Below, piece after piece: positions 22,790-34,012 of a stretch of DNA of 64,000 bases. The notes beneath the pieces were generated by a model, which saw only the letters and a list, made by a program, of their open reading frames with translations, had not been told where the DNA came from and ran no database searches. The position numbers were made by a program, and so were the translations under genes. How positions within the stretch are numbered: the first letter of the stretch is position 1; the number at the start of each line of letters is the position of its first letter. Source of the stretch: Chelydra serpentina (lineage: Eukaryota > Chordata > Testudines > Chelydridae); assembly GCA_037349315.1 (NCBI GenBank), contig JBAIAC010000059.1, positions 25,142,501 through 25,206,500 of the forward strand, in the 5' to 3' direction.

Positions 22790-22834
22790 CATGCTATGCT
22801 CCACTAGCAGCTGATCGAGGTGGAGCATAGCATG
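22790..22834. repeat. Perfect 15-bp inverted repeat, 15-nt loop
   Basis: CATGCTATGCTCCAC at 22790-22804 is exactly mirrored by GTGGAGCATAGCATG at 22820-22834. Function unknown; it may be the core of a decayed element. Confidence 0.8.
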
Positions 22835-22840
22835 CTAGAA

Positions 22841-25800
22841 GGTGATGGTGGCACAATCTATGGTCTATGGTTTGGAGCAGCTCTGGTGTTCCTTGCAATG
22901 TTTGGTGATTAAAAGTATAAATAGTAATTAGAGATGAGCTTGATCCAAAACTCACACTTCAAATGGTCCAGATGTTGGGAAAATTTGGACCTGGATCCAA
23001 ACATCACATCTGGATTCATTATGTTTTATTTCTAACTGTGGAAGCTGAGAGCTTATATCCTGGCATCAGTGTTTTAAATAGAAAGCTGATGAGCAAGTGG
23101 CTCTGTAGTAGAGAATGAACAGGCTATACAGAGAGATGGGAAGGACTGAGGTTCACCTTTCATATTTTGCTTTGGAAAAAAATTGAAAGATTTTAAAAAG
23201 TTTCATTATTTCTCTTTGTTAAAGGGGAAAAGTTACTGGCAGTACTAAAAAATTTGGAAAAAAAATCACCCATTGAAACTAGAGTGTTAGGGTATTATTA
23301 TGCGCTTGGTAGTAAATGCTTAATGCTGACTTTTTAATGTGGAAACTGGTTTCTTTTAAATTGAATTTCAGTGTAAGTTTCTATAAAGTGAAAGATCGGA
23401 AATGAACATGCTCGGAGGAGGATTGGTCAGTGAGGAAAGTGCAGAATCGAAATGCAGCTAAATTGCAGGAGGGCAGGATAGTGTGGTCAGGTTTCTTAGA
23501 AAATGGGTTTGCCTGGTGGCTAGCCAACATGGTGAGCTTTGTGAATGAATCCATGCATATAGACAAAGTGCACAATCAGTTATGAGGATGCCACCCACCA
23601 TTTTTAAATGCCGTGTGTTGCTAAAAGCAACATTTGTCAGGGAGCTTTAGAGGAGCAAAGAGCAGTTCTTTAAAAATCCTGCCTTTGAAAAGCTAGGTGT
23701 GTACTCACCACCCATTCCATTCCTGCCATACCAGATATTTTAATCTCTGAAATTCCCTAAGATTTACTCTCTTGAGTTTCTCTGTGTTTCATTCTTCAGG
23801 GATTCATTTGTCTTTTCAAAAAACAGAAATACTGGTTACAGAGACACAGTGAACTCAGATTTTTGTAAAAACTTGTTTTACAATTTTTTGCTAACTCAAT
23901 ACCAACAAAAATGCACTGCTTGGAACCTGTGGCAATTGGCAGCCACTATATGTAGCTGCCAGGTTTTATGCAGTTCCACATTTTATACTAAATGTAATGA
24001 GCTAATTAGCATATTTACAAACAGTTTGCATATGACTCTAGCTTATGATCAATACATCCTGCCCCAAGCAGTGGAGCTGCACAAAACTTGACAACTATGA
24101 GAGCTGACATAAGGACTCTATGCTAGCCACTTGTAACCCCCTGCCTAGTGGTCATGTCAAGGAGGGAGGGGTTTGGCCAGGTAGGGGACATGGCTTGAGT
24201 GCAGCATGCTACAGATATAGGGGACATGGGAAGCTGAGCTCTCTAGTTTTCATCATACTCAGATCCCCAGATGCTCTAGAGCAGGGATCTCATCACTGGT
24301 CATTACAAAATATCCAAGGGCACTTTTTTGCAAGAGGAGGGGTGTTACCCTGGTGTATTAACAAAGTTCAGTTGGAATAGTTACAATCTGCCTTCGTGAA
24401 TCCCCCTCGTTTCACTTGGACACAGTATCTTCCTTACTTCCTGCCCGTAACTGTTGGGTAGGGCTGCTGTGTGCTGTTAAACACCTGCTATTTTTAACCC
24501 CAGTGATGGCTGCATTTCATTAGTGAATGGAGGGACATGTAAATAGGGTATGATCCTGCAAGATTCTGAGCACCTCCCATGAGATGCTGAGTGCACTCAA
24601 TTCCCATTGACTTCATTGAGAGAAGAGTATTTAGCTCTTTGCAGAATTGAAAAGTGGATTGGGATGTAAGACACTGTGTACAAATTTAGATCTAGGGCTA
24701 CATTCTCTGTTGGTACACCAGAGAATCTGGCCCCTCATTTTAAAATTTATGTTAACCACCTACAGTTTCTTCAGAAGTTCCCTCCTCCCGAGAATCGGAG
24801 ACTTCAGGAAGGGACATCCAGTTTTGTGGTTGGAGAGAAAAGCTGGCATGTAGCATTGCTGAAGCAATTAGCTGAAGCCATGCTGTGCCATCCCATACTT
24901 ATGAGAGAAGACACAATGTAGGCTGCAAACAGAAAAGAACAGTAGGTGTGACATGTTTGACCCTGAGGCTCAGAGCTCTGCAAAAAGCCAGTCACAAAGT
25001 TGCCTTTGAAAAGGCCGGTAAAGGCATGAGAGCTGCAGTGTCATCTTTAATCCTTTTTTATTGGATTATTTTTGACAGGTGTGTAACTCACCTGCTTATT
25101 GTTTAACAAATCCCATCACGTTTTGTACAGTGATGCAGGATATAGCCACATGCGCATGCCTAGGGCTGCTTGTGGAGATCACAGGCTGTCTACATAATAT
25201 CAGTGTTCCAGAATAAGAGATAGGACAGAAGAAATTTCACTCAGGATAGACCCCAGGCAGTGCGGAAGGGTACACAGCATTAAAGCCACCAGCATGATTG
25301 GCCTTAATTGGCCCCCTCAGCAGAGGGCAGTGACTAGTGAGCCATGGACACTCAACTCCGCTCCCACTCTAGAAGTGAACCCTACATATGAGGGTTGAGG
25401 CCCAGTGTGCGGGAAGCTTGCACTGCTGCTGCCTTGGCCAGACGAGACATCAGTCTCCTGAGCTGTCAATCTGGCAGCATTCACCAACACTAAATTCACA
25501 TGGACAAAATCTTTTAACCAGGAGTGGAGTTCTTCCCCTACCAGCTGCTCTCCACTTTCCTTACTTCCCTGTCATGTTGCCTTCCAGAGCATAGCAAAGG
25601 GTCAAACTGACAGACCACCTCTCCCCAGGACAGAACCTATCACCTTCTTCCACTCCTTGCTTACACCCAGATTTGTGCTCATTCAATGTGCCTTTGTTTT
25701 AAAGTACCCAACTTAACACCTAGGGCCCAGTTCCCATCCATCGTCGCCAACAACCACTAGTGGCTGGTCTCTGTTAGCATTCCCACCAGTGGGAGGCCAA

Positions 25801-26600
25801 AACATGCTTCTAGAGGACTGTACTTATCTGGCTGTACTAGCCTGATGCTTTTCTGAATGCCAAAGTCATCCAACTTTTTTTTAAAAAGAAAAATGATTTT
25901 GCACCATTAGTGTCATTCCATAACCCTGCATATTAAAAGATTCATGGATTTAGCTAACCCCGATCTGTATTGCTTGCTTCCCAGTAGAGCTGTAATATCT
26001 GTGACACACTTTGTAGTCAAGTGGGATGGAAAAAATATCCCCTTAATAACCCGTTTTATTGCTTGGCCATAAATGCTTTGTCTCTGCATGGGTAGGGAGT
26101 TGGAGCCCAGGGAATAGATTATTTTCTCATTATTCAATTCACTGTGTTGAATAACTGAGAATAGCAAATGCGGATGTAGGAGAGAGAGTAACACATTTTG
26201 CAAGCCAAGGAGCATAGTGCAATGAAGCAGAAGCTTCTGTTATAGAAGCTAAAATACCATACAAGACACACACATCCCTGACTAAAGCCTGGCAGGCCCT
26301 TGGAATGCAAAGACACTATGTAGGCTACCTTTTGTTCTCAAATACACTGAAAGCAGGGGTCAGCTGAACCTGTTTGCTGCAGGTTGGAAAGATAGAAGCC
26401 ACCAGGGAAATATGCTATCTCGTGCTTCAAAGTCCAACCAATAGGTTGTTTTGTTTTTTTTAATTAAAAAGGTGGGATTTTAGAGATTTTTTTTCAGTAT
26501 TGGCCCAACTATTCCCACTGAAGTCAGTGGAAGTTTTACCAAAGACTGCATTTAGACCAATGATGGGCATTTTTGAAAATGCCATCCTTAATCTCTGTTT
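22841..26600. other. Spacer / putative 5' intron of SIGIRR, no gene seen
   Basis: AT-richer sequence without exon-like open frames. A short hairpin-like 'cccattgacttcattgag' lies near 24602-24620. Nothing else could be named. Confidence 0.4.
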
Positions 26601-26604
26601 GCAG

Positions 26605-26815
26605 TGTTGTTGTAGCCGTGTTGGTCCCAGGATATTAGCGAGCCAGAGTGGGTGAGGAAATATCTTTTATTGGACCAACTTCTGTTGATGAAAGAGACAA
26701 GCTTTCGAGCTCACACAGACTTGAAGAATTGCTCAGTGTAAACTCAAAAGCTTGTCTCTTTCACCAACAGAAATGGGTCCAATAAAAGATATCTCATCCA
26801 CCTTGTATTGTTAAT
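26605..26815. mobile_element. Foldback remnant, possible Penelope-like element terminus (copy 1)
   Basis: 'aaatatcttttattggaccaacttctgttgatgaaagagacaagct' is followed 50 bases later by its inverted counterpart ending 'aataaaagatatctcatccacctt'. A second foldback copy is at 42783-42950. The sequence resembles the ends of Penelope-like retroelements in reptile genomes; that name is recalled and unverified. Confidence 0.5.
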
Positions 26816-27626
26816 TTCTATCTGCTTTTATGGTTGCAAAGATAACCTTCAAAATGTGACGTACTTGTAACCAACACAGTAGTGTCTGTCTGAGTCTGCA
26901 GAGAGCCTGAAGCGATAACTTTGAGAAGCTACAGCACTGGGCTTAGGCGATAATGTTACCGATCACATCACGTGCTGTATACAGGTTTAGTCTTGTCTTG
27001 ATATCTCCATTTACTGCTTCTGCATTGGAAAGCAGCAGGGCTCCTTGGGGTATTTTTTCTTCTTCCCCAGTGGTGGCAGCTTGACGCTAGCGAGTGCTGG
27101 AGTATCATGCGAGTCTGGGATAACTGGCCGAGCTCCACAAAGCAGCTATATTCCCACCGTGCCAGAGCCGTTGGAGAGAGTTCTTTTTCAACCTGCCTCC
27201 CAGCTTTGCACGCAGCAAATTCCTAGTCGTCTATTTTTCTGCCAACAGGTTGGGTGGGTTTTGTTTTATTCAGTGTGTGTAGGTTTCCTTTTCCCCATAG
27301 CGTTCAGGTGGAAAGGTAGGAGGAGCAATAGTAGCAGGTGGGAGGGGACTGGCTGTCCCTAGTGCAAGCCTGGAGGCTTGTGATTGGGGGGGAGAGTGGA
27401 ACGAGCCCTTCAAGCACAAAATGAAGGGCATGGGTTGAACAATGAAAAAAATTACTTAACCGGCAGAGCCAGCCTGTTGGATGGTCACATGAGCAAGGTG
27501 GCTGGGATCAGGGAGTGCGCAGCATGTGCAGTGCCCCTGGTTGTGGGTCTGGAGACCTCTGCCTGAAGCTGGAAGAGGGTTGCTCCAAAAGGTAATCCTT
27601 TCCCCCTGTACTTATCTTCTTTGCAG

Positions 27627-27759
27627 AGTACTGCATGAGAGTGAGCCAAGGTGGAGGGGAGACTGGCCTCTGTTCTGTCCGTAACAGCTGTGCTGTTAGC
27701 CCTCTGCCTTCCCAAGGCTGCCGCAGGGAGTGAGCAGGAAAGGACGACAGCCCCACCAG
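27627..27759 (+). pseudogene. Relic signal-peptide exon of an ancestral SIGIRR, start codon missing
   Basis: Acceptor 'ttatcttctttgcag' and donor CACCAG|gtgagg bracket a 133-nt exon that ends in phase 1, the same phase in which the SIGIRR Ig exon begins. From 27651 the frame encodes a short charged start, a hydrophobic core (LASVLSVTAVLLALCLP), small residues AAAG at a likely signal-peptidase site, then SEQERTTAPPG. An in-frame TGA at 27642-27644 excludes entry from upstream, and there is no ATG in frame: the position with ideal initiation context (gccaag-GTG-G) reads GTG. The only ATG (27635) is in another frame and stops at 27731. It may survive as 5' UTR, use a non-AUG start, or be dead. 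Confidence 0.7.
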
Positions 27760-30700
27760 GTGAGGATCAAATAGAGGTGACGTGGAGTAAAGTGGGAGCT
27801 CAGGGCTGGGGGTCGCGGTGTATGGTGCTTGATGATAAAGGCAGACTTGCTCCTTTAGAAAAGGAAACAGGGACTGTTGGATCCACAGGCTCTCCCCTTT
27901 CCCCTGGGTTCCCCAGCCCCACTGGTCCCTGCTGCTCCCCTTTAACCTGCTTGGCCCTGTGGCCTCTCTTCCATCCCTGCTGTGAAAACCCACCGGTTCT
28001 TCTGTTACTCCTCTTATACCCGTGAGCTCTGCTCTATCTCTAATCTCTATTGTTTGACCTTGAGGGGGTTCCCCTCCTTACCCTCTCCCGTCCCTGCTGT
28101 TTGATCCTATGGGCTCCTTTCTATCTGTCTTCCCTGTTGCTTGATCTTGTGGGCTCTGAGTCTGGGATCCCCACTGGATGATACTGCAGGCCTCCATTAT
28201 TCTCCTGACCCACAGGCTTCCCATTAATCCCTTGCTTCTTGACACCCTGGCCCCCCTCCTTGCGCTGACCCTGTCAACTGCCTTTCTCCCTGCTTCCTGC
28301 CTCTCTGAAGTGGCAGCTCACCATCGTAGTAAATGGCACTATCTTTCCAAACTTCAGCAGTGCCACCTTAATTGTAACATGCAATACTGGATTTAACTCA
28401 TCTCAACAGAGTATGAAACTATAGAATAGCTCAATAAAATTGCTTCTGCACCATGGACTTCCCCAAGAACTCTGGCCCTTGAAACTACTGAGAGGAAAAC
28501 AGAGGCTGAGCTGTAATTCTGGGGAACACACTGAAATACCCCCTCGTCTGGCTTATGCAGGTTTGGAGACCCTGGGAGTGGGCCAGAGGCAGCAGCAGAT
28601 CAGTGATTCTCTTGGGGTTACCTTCTCTCCCCAGATTCAGGAGGTAGGGGCCTTGCTCCCTGCCTAGCAGCAGATTGCTATGTTATAAAAATATATAACA
28701 CCAATGTGTGTGTTCTCGCTTCAGAAAAATCCAGCTGTCGCCATCTGCACCTTGGACTTTACCTCTTTGTAGGTTCCTACTACATGAGCTGATCTGACTG
28801 TCCTAAACTCTTGCCTAGTGCCCTGCTTGTTCCCCCCTGAACATTGTGGGGGGCACTCCGTGCCTTTGTTAGCTCAGGATCACATGTTGTATCTGTCCCA
28901 CTTCTTGTCTGACAAGAGGGGCATCTCTAGAAAGCCAAGGCTGCTTCTGGCTTGACATTGTTGGTCTCCAGCAAAACTGAGCTGTGAGCATTTCTGATTG
29001 GGATGGAGGGGGCAGAGGGAAGGGTTCTGACTGGCTTACGAGGGGGCAGCATCTGCTGAAGGTTGGAGTACTTTGCCCAAGTCTAGCAGCTCAGAACTCT
29101 GTCACCTGTCAGCTCTGGCCTTCCACACATCGCAGGGTGGTGGTGGGTAGGAGTTATAAGGAGAGATATTCACAAGGTAGGGATTGGCCTCCTCCTCTTA
29201 CACATCCTTCAGCTTGGACTTTGTGCCAGCCATATTTCTTGCTCACTGTGAGATAGGAGCAAGAGGGCCCTGGTAGTGACTCTGAGGGATGAGGCCTGGA
29301 GGGATAGAAGGTCCCTCCTCCACCCGGTCTGAATGATCGAATACTGGCTTTTAGGAAGAGTCTGAGCTCTCAGAAGAGGCTGTAACTTTCATAGACTTCC
29401 TCATTCTGACCTACTGGAACAAAGCGGTGTTAGTCATCAACTCCTCTACCAGACATGGCTGGACTGAGTCTGAACACCCGCAGCCGTTTAGAAAAAGGGT
29501 TCCAAACCTTGGATTTACCCTGCATCAGCAATACACCCCTCCCCCCCCAACACATGCCCCCTCCTGAGTTACAGCCAATTAAGTTGCTGTTTCAGCACTT
29601 TCCCTCCTGGTGTCTTGCTATCCCAAAGCCCCCTCACCCAATCACAGTGGATTTGTGAAGAGATTTGTTACAGGGGCACGGGGCTCTGTCCTGTCTGCTA
29701 TGAGCAGGTGAAAGAGGAGTGTGTTTAACTTATTTCTTTGGAATTTACTTTTTGGTTGATAAAGCTGCACCTATTATAAGTGTCTCTTGGGTGTCTCTTG
29801 ACCCATAATCTGGTCCCCATTGGAGAGCCCTGCAGAGAGAGCTGTAGCTGCTGTTCCAGCCAGATGAAAGCCTTAGGCCCCCAGACCTTGACCTTCGTAA
29901 ACAACAGATCCTTTCACTTCCCATCTCATAAGAAAGGGAAACTGTTTCTTCAGGGAAAGGTTCAGCTTTGTTGAGACGTTTGTGGGCCCAGACACAGTTC
30001 AATCCTGGAAAACCTGCACTATCTAGGAGCCATCACAGCCCCAAACTGTAATTTCAGAAGCAGTTTGCATCAAGAGTGTCAAGGTGTGGGGCCCATTGGA
30101 AGGAAACTGAGATAAGGGTTATCTCTCTGCCCCTCCCTGGTATGCAGAATGTGTTTATGGTGGTATTGGCCCTGGGAAAATCATTGACAATGTCAACAGT
30201 TTATTTGTTGGTCCACTATTACCCTGTAATCTACAAGCTTTTGCATTAAGAAGGTTCTTCAGGTATATCAGTACAGATCAACTACCCCACCTTGCCTAGA
30301 CTGGTTTCATAGAAACTGTTCACACTTTGCAGACCATTTGGGCCTGAAACTGTGTATACGTTGTCTAATTTGTTGATCCACTAAAAGTGTCAATGCCTCT
30401 CTTGCCCACCTTTAGCGTAGTGTAACTTCCCTCTTCACTCACACATGACGATCAGGTCACTGACTTAATGGAGCTGGGTTGATTTTCACCATCTAAAGAT
30501 CTGTCCCAGTGGTTTTTGGAACACACCCCTCTTTGCTGTTTGCGTGGCTGGACTCCTTTGCATGTCCGCTCTCGCACCTCTTTCCTCTGCAGCCTGGCTG
30601 TAAGTTAGCATGCGGATGCGCACACACCCTTCGCAGTGTCTTTCCTTGAAGGGAAAGCTGCACCCACTTTGCTTTGCTCAACAGTATGAAAGGTCACCGG

Positions 30701-30898
30701 GTATGCGGCACTTGTTACTATAAATAGATTGCACACCGTTTAATTAACGACTTCAATTACAAATGGCAAGTCAAAGCTCCGTGCCGGAGGCAGTTGTCTG
30801 GCTGGAAAGTGCTGTCGTTTGTGACGCTGGAAGTGCCAACAGGGCAGCTGTCAATCACTTTACTTTAAGGCTGATCTAGCCATCAGAAGGAACTCTGG

Positions 30899-31149
30899 TC
30901 AGCTCTACACTAAAAAGTTACGTCAACCCAGCTATGTTGTCCAGGGGTGTGGAAAATCCACCCCCTTGAGCAATGTAGTTAAACCGACCTAACCCCTGAT
31001 GAGGGCAGCACTAATTCTTCCATAGATCTAGCTACAGCCTCTCGGGGAGGTGGATTAAGAACAGCAACAGGAGACCCTCCCATCACTGTAGTGAGTGCCT
31101 TCACCGAAGCGCTCCAGCAGCTCTAGCATTTTAAGTGTAGACACAGCCT
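30899..31149. mobile_element. hAT-like MITE, about 251 bp
   Basis: The start 'agctctacactaaaaagtta' is mirrored by 'ttttaagtgtagacacagcct' at the end. 'aggggtgtggaaaatccaccccc' is a subterminal hairpin known from this element style. Confidence 0.65.
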
Positions 31150-31419
31150 GCGTATGGTTTAACAGTGAAGCATTTTGTGTCAAGATTAGTGATCCGAGAT
31201 TATGAGGTGGGAAAATAATATGGATAATTATGATTCTCTGCTGGGCACCATTATTAACTTGTGACGTCACAGTGCTTTGTCCTGTAGCCACATTTTAAAC
31301 CATGACAGTTCCGGTTGGATATTGTCATCCACCTGCTAACTTACTGAAAAGGAAAGGAGGGTGAGATTTAGTGTGCTAAAGGAGGGGGGTGCATCCCTGG
31401 CAGTTCTCCCTCTGTGCTG

Positions 31420-31510
31420 GGGGAGCTGCCCCATCCCCTGGCTTGCAGTGGTTTCCATCATATATACAGGGTTTACAGTGTGGTTCAATGGCTGTCAGCA
31501 CCCCTGCCCT
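31420..31510. repeat. Interspersed repeat, family member B
   Basis: Matches 10385-10480 over 'gtggtttccat...tacagggt.tac.gt.tggttcaatgg.t.tcagcacccc', so this is the second copy of that unnamed repeat. Confidence 0.55.
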
Positions 31511-33239
31511 CATCTTCACACCTGGTGGCCAATCCTTTGAGCTGGCGGTTGCAGAGGAGATGCAGGAGGGAAAACCTGTGCTGAACTGCCTGGGTGTGTA
31601 TAGCATCACCGGCAGGGGAGGAGGGTTTGCAGCATCTGGGTTTAATACCACACTTTCTTCTCTCCTGCAAGCAGAGATGATACTGTTAGGAGTCAGCAGC
31701 ATAGGACTGGCTGGTGAAAGGTCAGGGCAGGAGGGGGCTTGTCCCAAGCTACGAGGGGAGTTAGAGCTTGCTTAAGTCAGCTGAATAGGGAAGCCTCCAG
31801 CCTCATCTCCTTCTCCTGCACTGCTGATCGGATATGGAGGGCCATAGCTGGCAATTAATTGCATAGCCCACAATGATGAGAGAGAGGGAGAGAGAGAACC
31901 TGAATGTGCAGCTGTTACCCACAAATGCAGTGAGCTGATAGTTCTCCCATCTATTGTAATCCTAGCACACACAGGGATTCCCCACAGTTTCATTAAGGGG
32001 GGAGAAGGGGTAGCAGTGATTAAAATACTTAAAGGTCTGAAAGAACCGATTTATGTAAGAAGATGGCGAACTAGGGAGATTTGGTTGGATTACAGAGAGA
32101 ACTCATGCTGGCTGGACAGGGGGCAGTCTATTAGGATCTGAAGGGTACAAAGGCCCAGGGGGAAGTGAAACGGTTTTGGGTGGTCTGGGAGGGAGGGGTG
32201 TAGAAGTAAGAGTGATGAGCTGGAACTGAGCAAAGGAACGTTTCAGCTGAAGGGCAGCCAGGATGTCCTTCCACTGAGATCCATTTGAGCCTGGTGCAGC
32301 CACCTAGGAGGGGGAGTGGTGAAAGCCTCATTGTTTGAGTTATTAAAAGTGGCTTGGCCAGAGCCCTGGAGAAGACATCGCAGGGGATGACTCCATGTTT
32401 GCCTCAAGGGCAGTGGGATTTGTTCCTTGCCCTCATCTGATTTCTAGGATTGATCAGTCCCCAGAATCTTAGAAAGCTGAAGCAATACAGCTGAGGTTGG
32501 CCTAGGTTAAATGAGGAATGAGGGGTGCAGGCAGGAAACCCATGGGGAAAAGAAACTCCCTTTGGGGAAACCCTGCATTGAATTGAATGACTGTGTGGCT
32601 GAAATCCACATGGCTGTACTGTAAAAGGAGGAGAGGGTGTCCTCAGCCCTGCCCTGCAGCAGCAGCACTGCGACTCCAAACCTGCTCTGCTCAGTTTGCT
32701 CTCCCTCCACCTCCAGGCAGGCTGGGTGTGTGCTCAGCCCCTTTGGGGAGTAGCAACACTTTCTCCTGCAGGCTCTAGGTAGATCCTGGCTCCACAGTGT
32801 TTGCACAGCAAGCAAAGCCAGCATGTTTACATACCAGCAGCAGATACCCAGCCCTGCCTCGGAAACCTGCCCCAGCTAGTGCTGCTTTGGAAGTGTGGTG
32901 GGGGTTTTACTACGGAGGGAGACAAGGCAGAGGGCTTGAAGGTCAGCTAGAAGATATGGGTCTGACAGAACTTCCATAGAATAAACCTGGCTGTGCCAGA
33001 GACTGGGTTAGCAAGGGCATTAAGAGCTATTGTGTAACCTCCGGTGTCTTTGAGAAGTCAGTAGGTCTAGGATTAGAAGCATCCTGTTAGCAATTGTACT
33101 TGCAAAGCCTTTACCTGCCAGCCATGCCCTTGATTCCTTCTCATGGCACCTGCCTGATTGCCTGCCGGGTGAAAATTTGTTCTCCACTCTCTGCTGTTCT
33201 GATGTCAGCCAGTCCATGCTTATTCCAGGGAGGAATTAA

Positions 33240-33513
33240 GTCCCTGGATGGGAACTCAGGACAGGTGGGCTCTGTTCCCTACTCTGCCACAGGCTTCCTG
33301 CATGAACTTGGGCAAGTCACTTAGTTCCTGAGCCTCAGTTTCCCCATCTGTAAAATGGGGATAATAACCCTTCCTTTGTCTGGCTTATCTGTTTGGAATC
33401 TGTGCTCTCTGCAGCGCGTCTGTCTCTTCCTGTATGTACAGCACCTAGCGCCGTCTTTCTTGGGACCTCTAGGTACTACTATAAATACAAACTACTTATA
33501 ATACAAATAACTA
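33240..33513 (+). repeat. MIR-like SINE
   Basis: Contains 'gaacttgggcaagtcactta', 'cctcagtttccccatctgta', 'aaatggggataataa' and a 3' end 'gtacagcacctagcgccgtc' with an ATACAAAT-type tail, the typical vertebrate CORE-SINE layout. It lies 180 bp before the relic Ig exon. Confidence 0.75.
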
Positions 33514-33689
33514 GTTTATTTCAGCCGGCCCAGCAGACATTTGTCATCTCTGCAGTACGCCTGGTAGTGGGGAACATTGATTGCCTGTGTGCGTGCAGTG
33601 TGCGTGCAGCATGCTACTAACTGTGCAAGCTGTTACATTTTAACCTGGTGTATTTCATTTCTAACTTATTCCTGTGTCATTCCCGCCAG

Positions 33690-34012
33690 CCTTGGATCTG
33701 TCCTGCCAGGACCTCGACCGCTTCTATGACCACAATGTGTGGAGGCAGCAGGAGCCTGGTAATCATTTGTTCCGTCCACTGGACGAGCTGAGCCTCTAGC
33801 TCCTCCGGTCCAGCTCAGACTTTAACCTCCTGTGGTGCAAAGACTGCGATCCGCTGAACCCCTCCGCACAGAGCCACTTGCGCTGCATGCCAACGGGACC
33901 GCTTACCTCACCTGCCAGCGCCTGCAGGCTGGCGATGCCAGGAACTACACCTCCCTGCTCTACCTGAACAGCCACAGAAACGTCACCTTCACCATCAGGC
34001 TGGCCATGGCAG
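33690..34012 (+). pseudogene. Relic first Ig-domain (D1) exon; its last 7 nt carry the SIGIRR start
   Basis: Acceptor 'cattcccgccag', donor GGCAG|gtaggg. Entering in phase 1 it reads ALDLSCQDLDRFYDHNVW..., then TAG in frame at 33797-33799, then FNLLWCKDCDPLNPS, the Cys/Trp core of an IL-1R-type Ig domain. The frame then shifts by one base to LTCQRLQAGDARNYTSLLYL and [10 protein letters not shown], an Ig F/G-strand region in which the usual Y-x-C cysteine is serine. Length is 323 nt; a phase 1-1 exon should be a multiple of three, so one base is missing, in agreement with the translation. The exon probably persists as 5' UTR because the live ATG (34006) is inside it. Confidence 0.78.
34006..34012 (+). 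CDS. SIGIRR: SIGIRR start-codon exon (7 coding nt)
   Basis: ATG GCA G followed by the donor gtaggg. Spliced to 35471 it gives [12 protein letters not shown]. The start context GGCCATGGC is near-optimal. It is the 3' edge of the relic Ig exon. An unseen alternative first exon could supply another start. Confidence 0.7.

Larger units (their letters stand above)
27760..33239. other. Putative SIGIRR 5' intron
   Basis: 5.5 kb with two listed repeats (30899-31149, 31420-31510). No further exon recognised. Splice-like ends exist but none with a supported protein. Confidence 0.4.

Noticed and set aside
27635..27733. ATG at 27635 as the start of SIGIRR
   Set aside because: Its frame stops at TGA (27731-27733) within the exon and does not encode the signal peptide.
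33762..33799. Reading the relic Ig exon as two exons separated by a ~38-41-nt intron (gtaatc...tctag)
   Set aside because: Too short for a vertebrate spliceosomal intron, and it would not cure the later frameshift.
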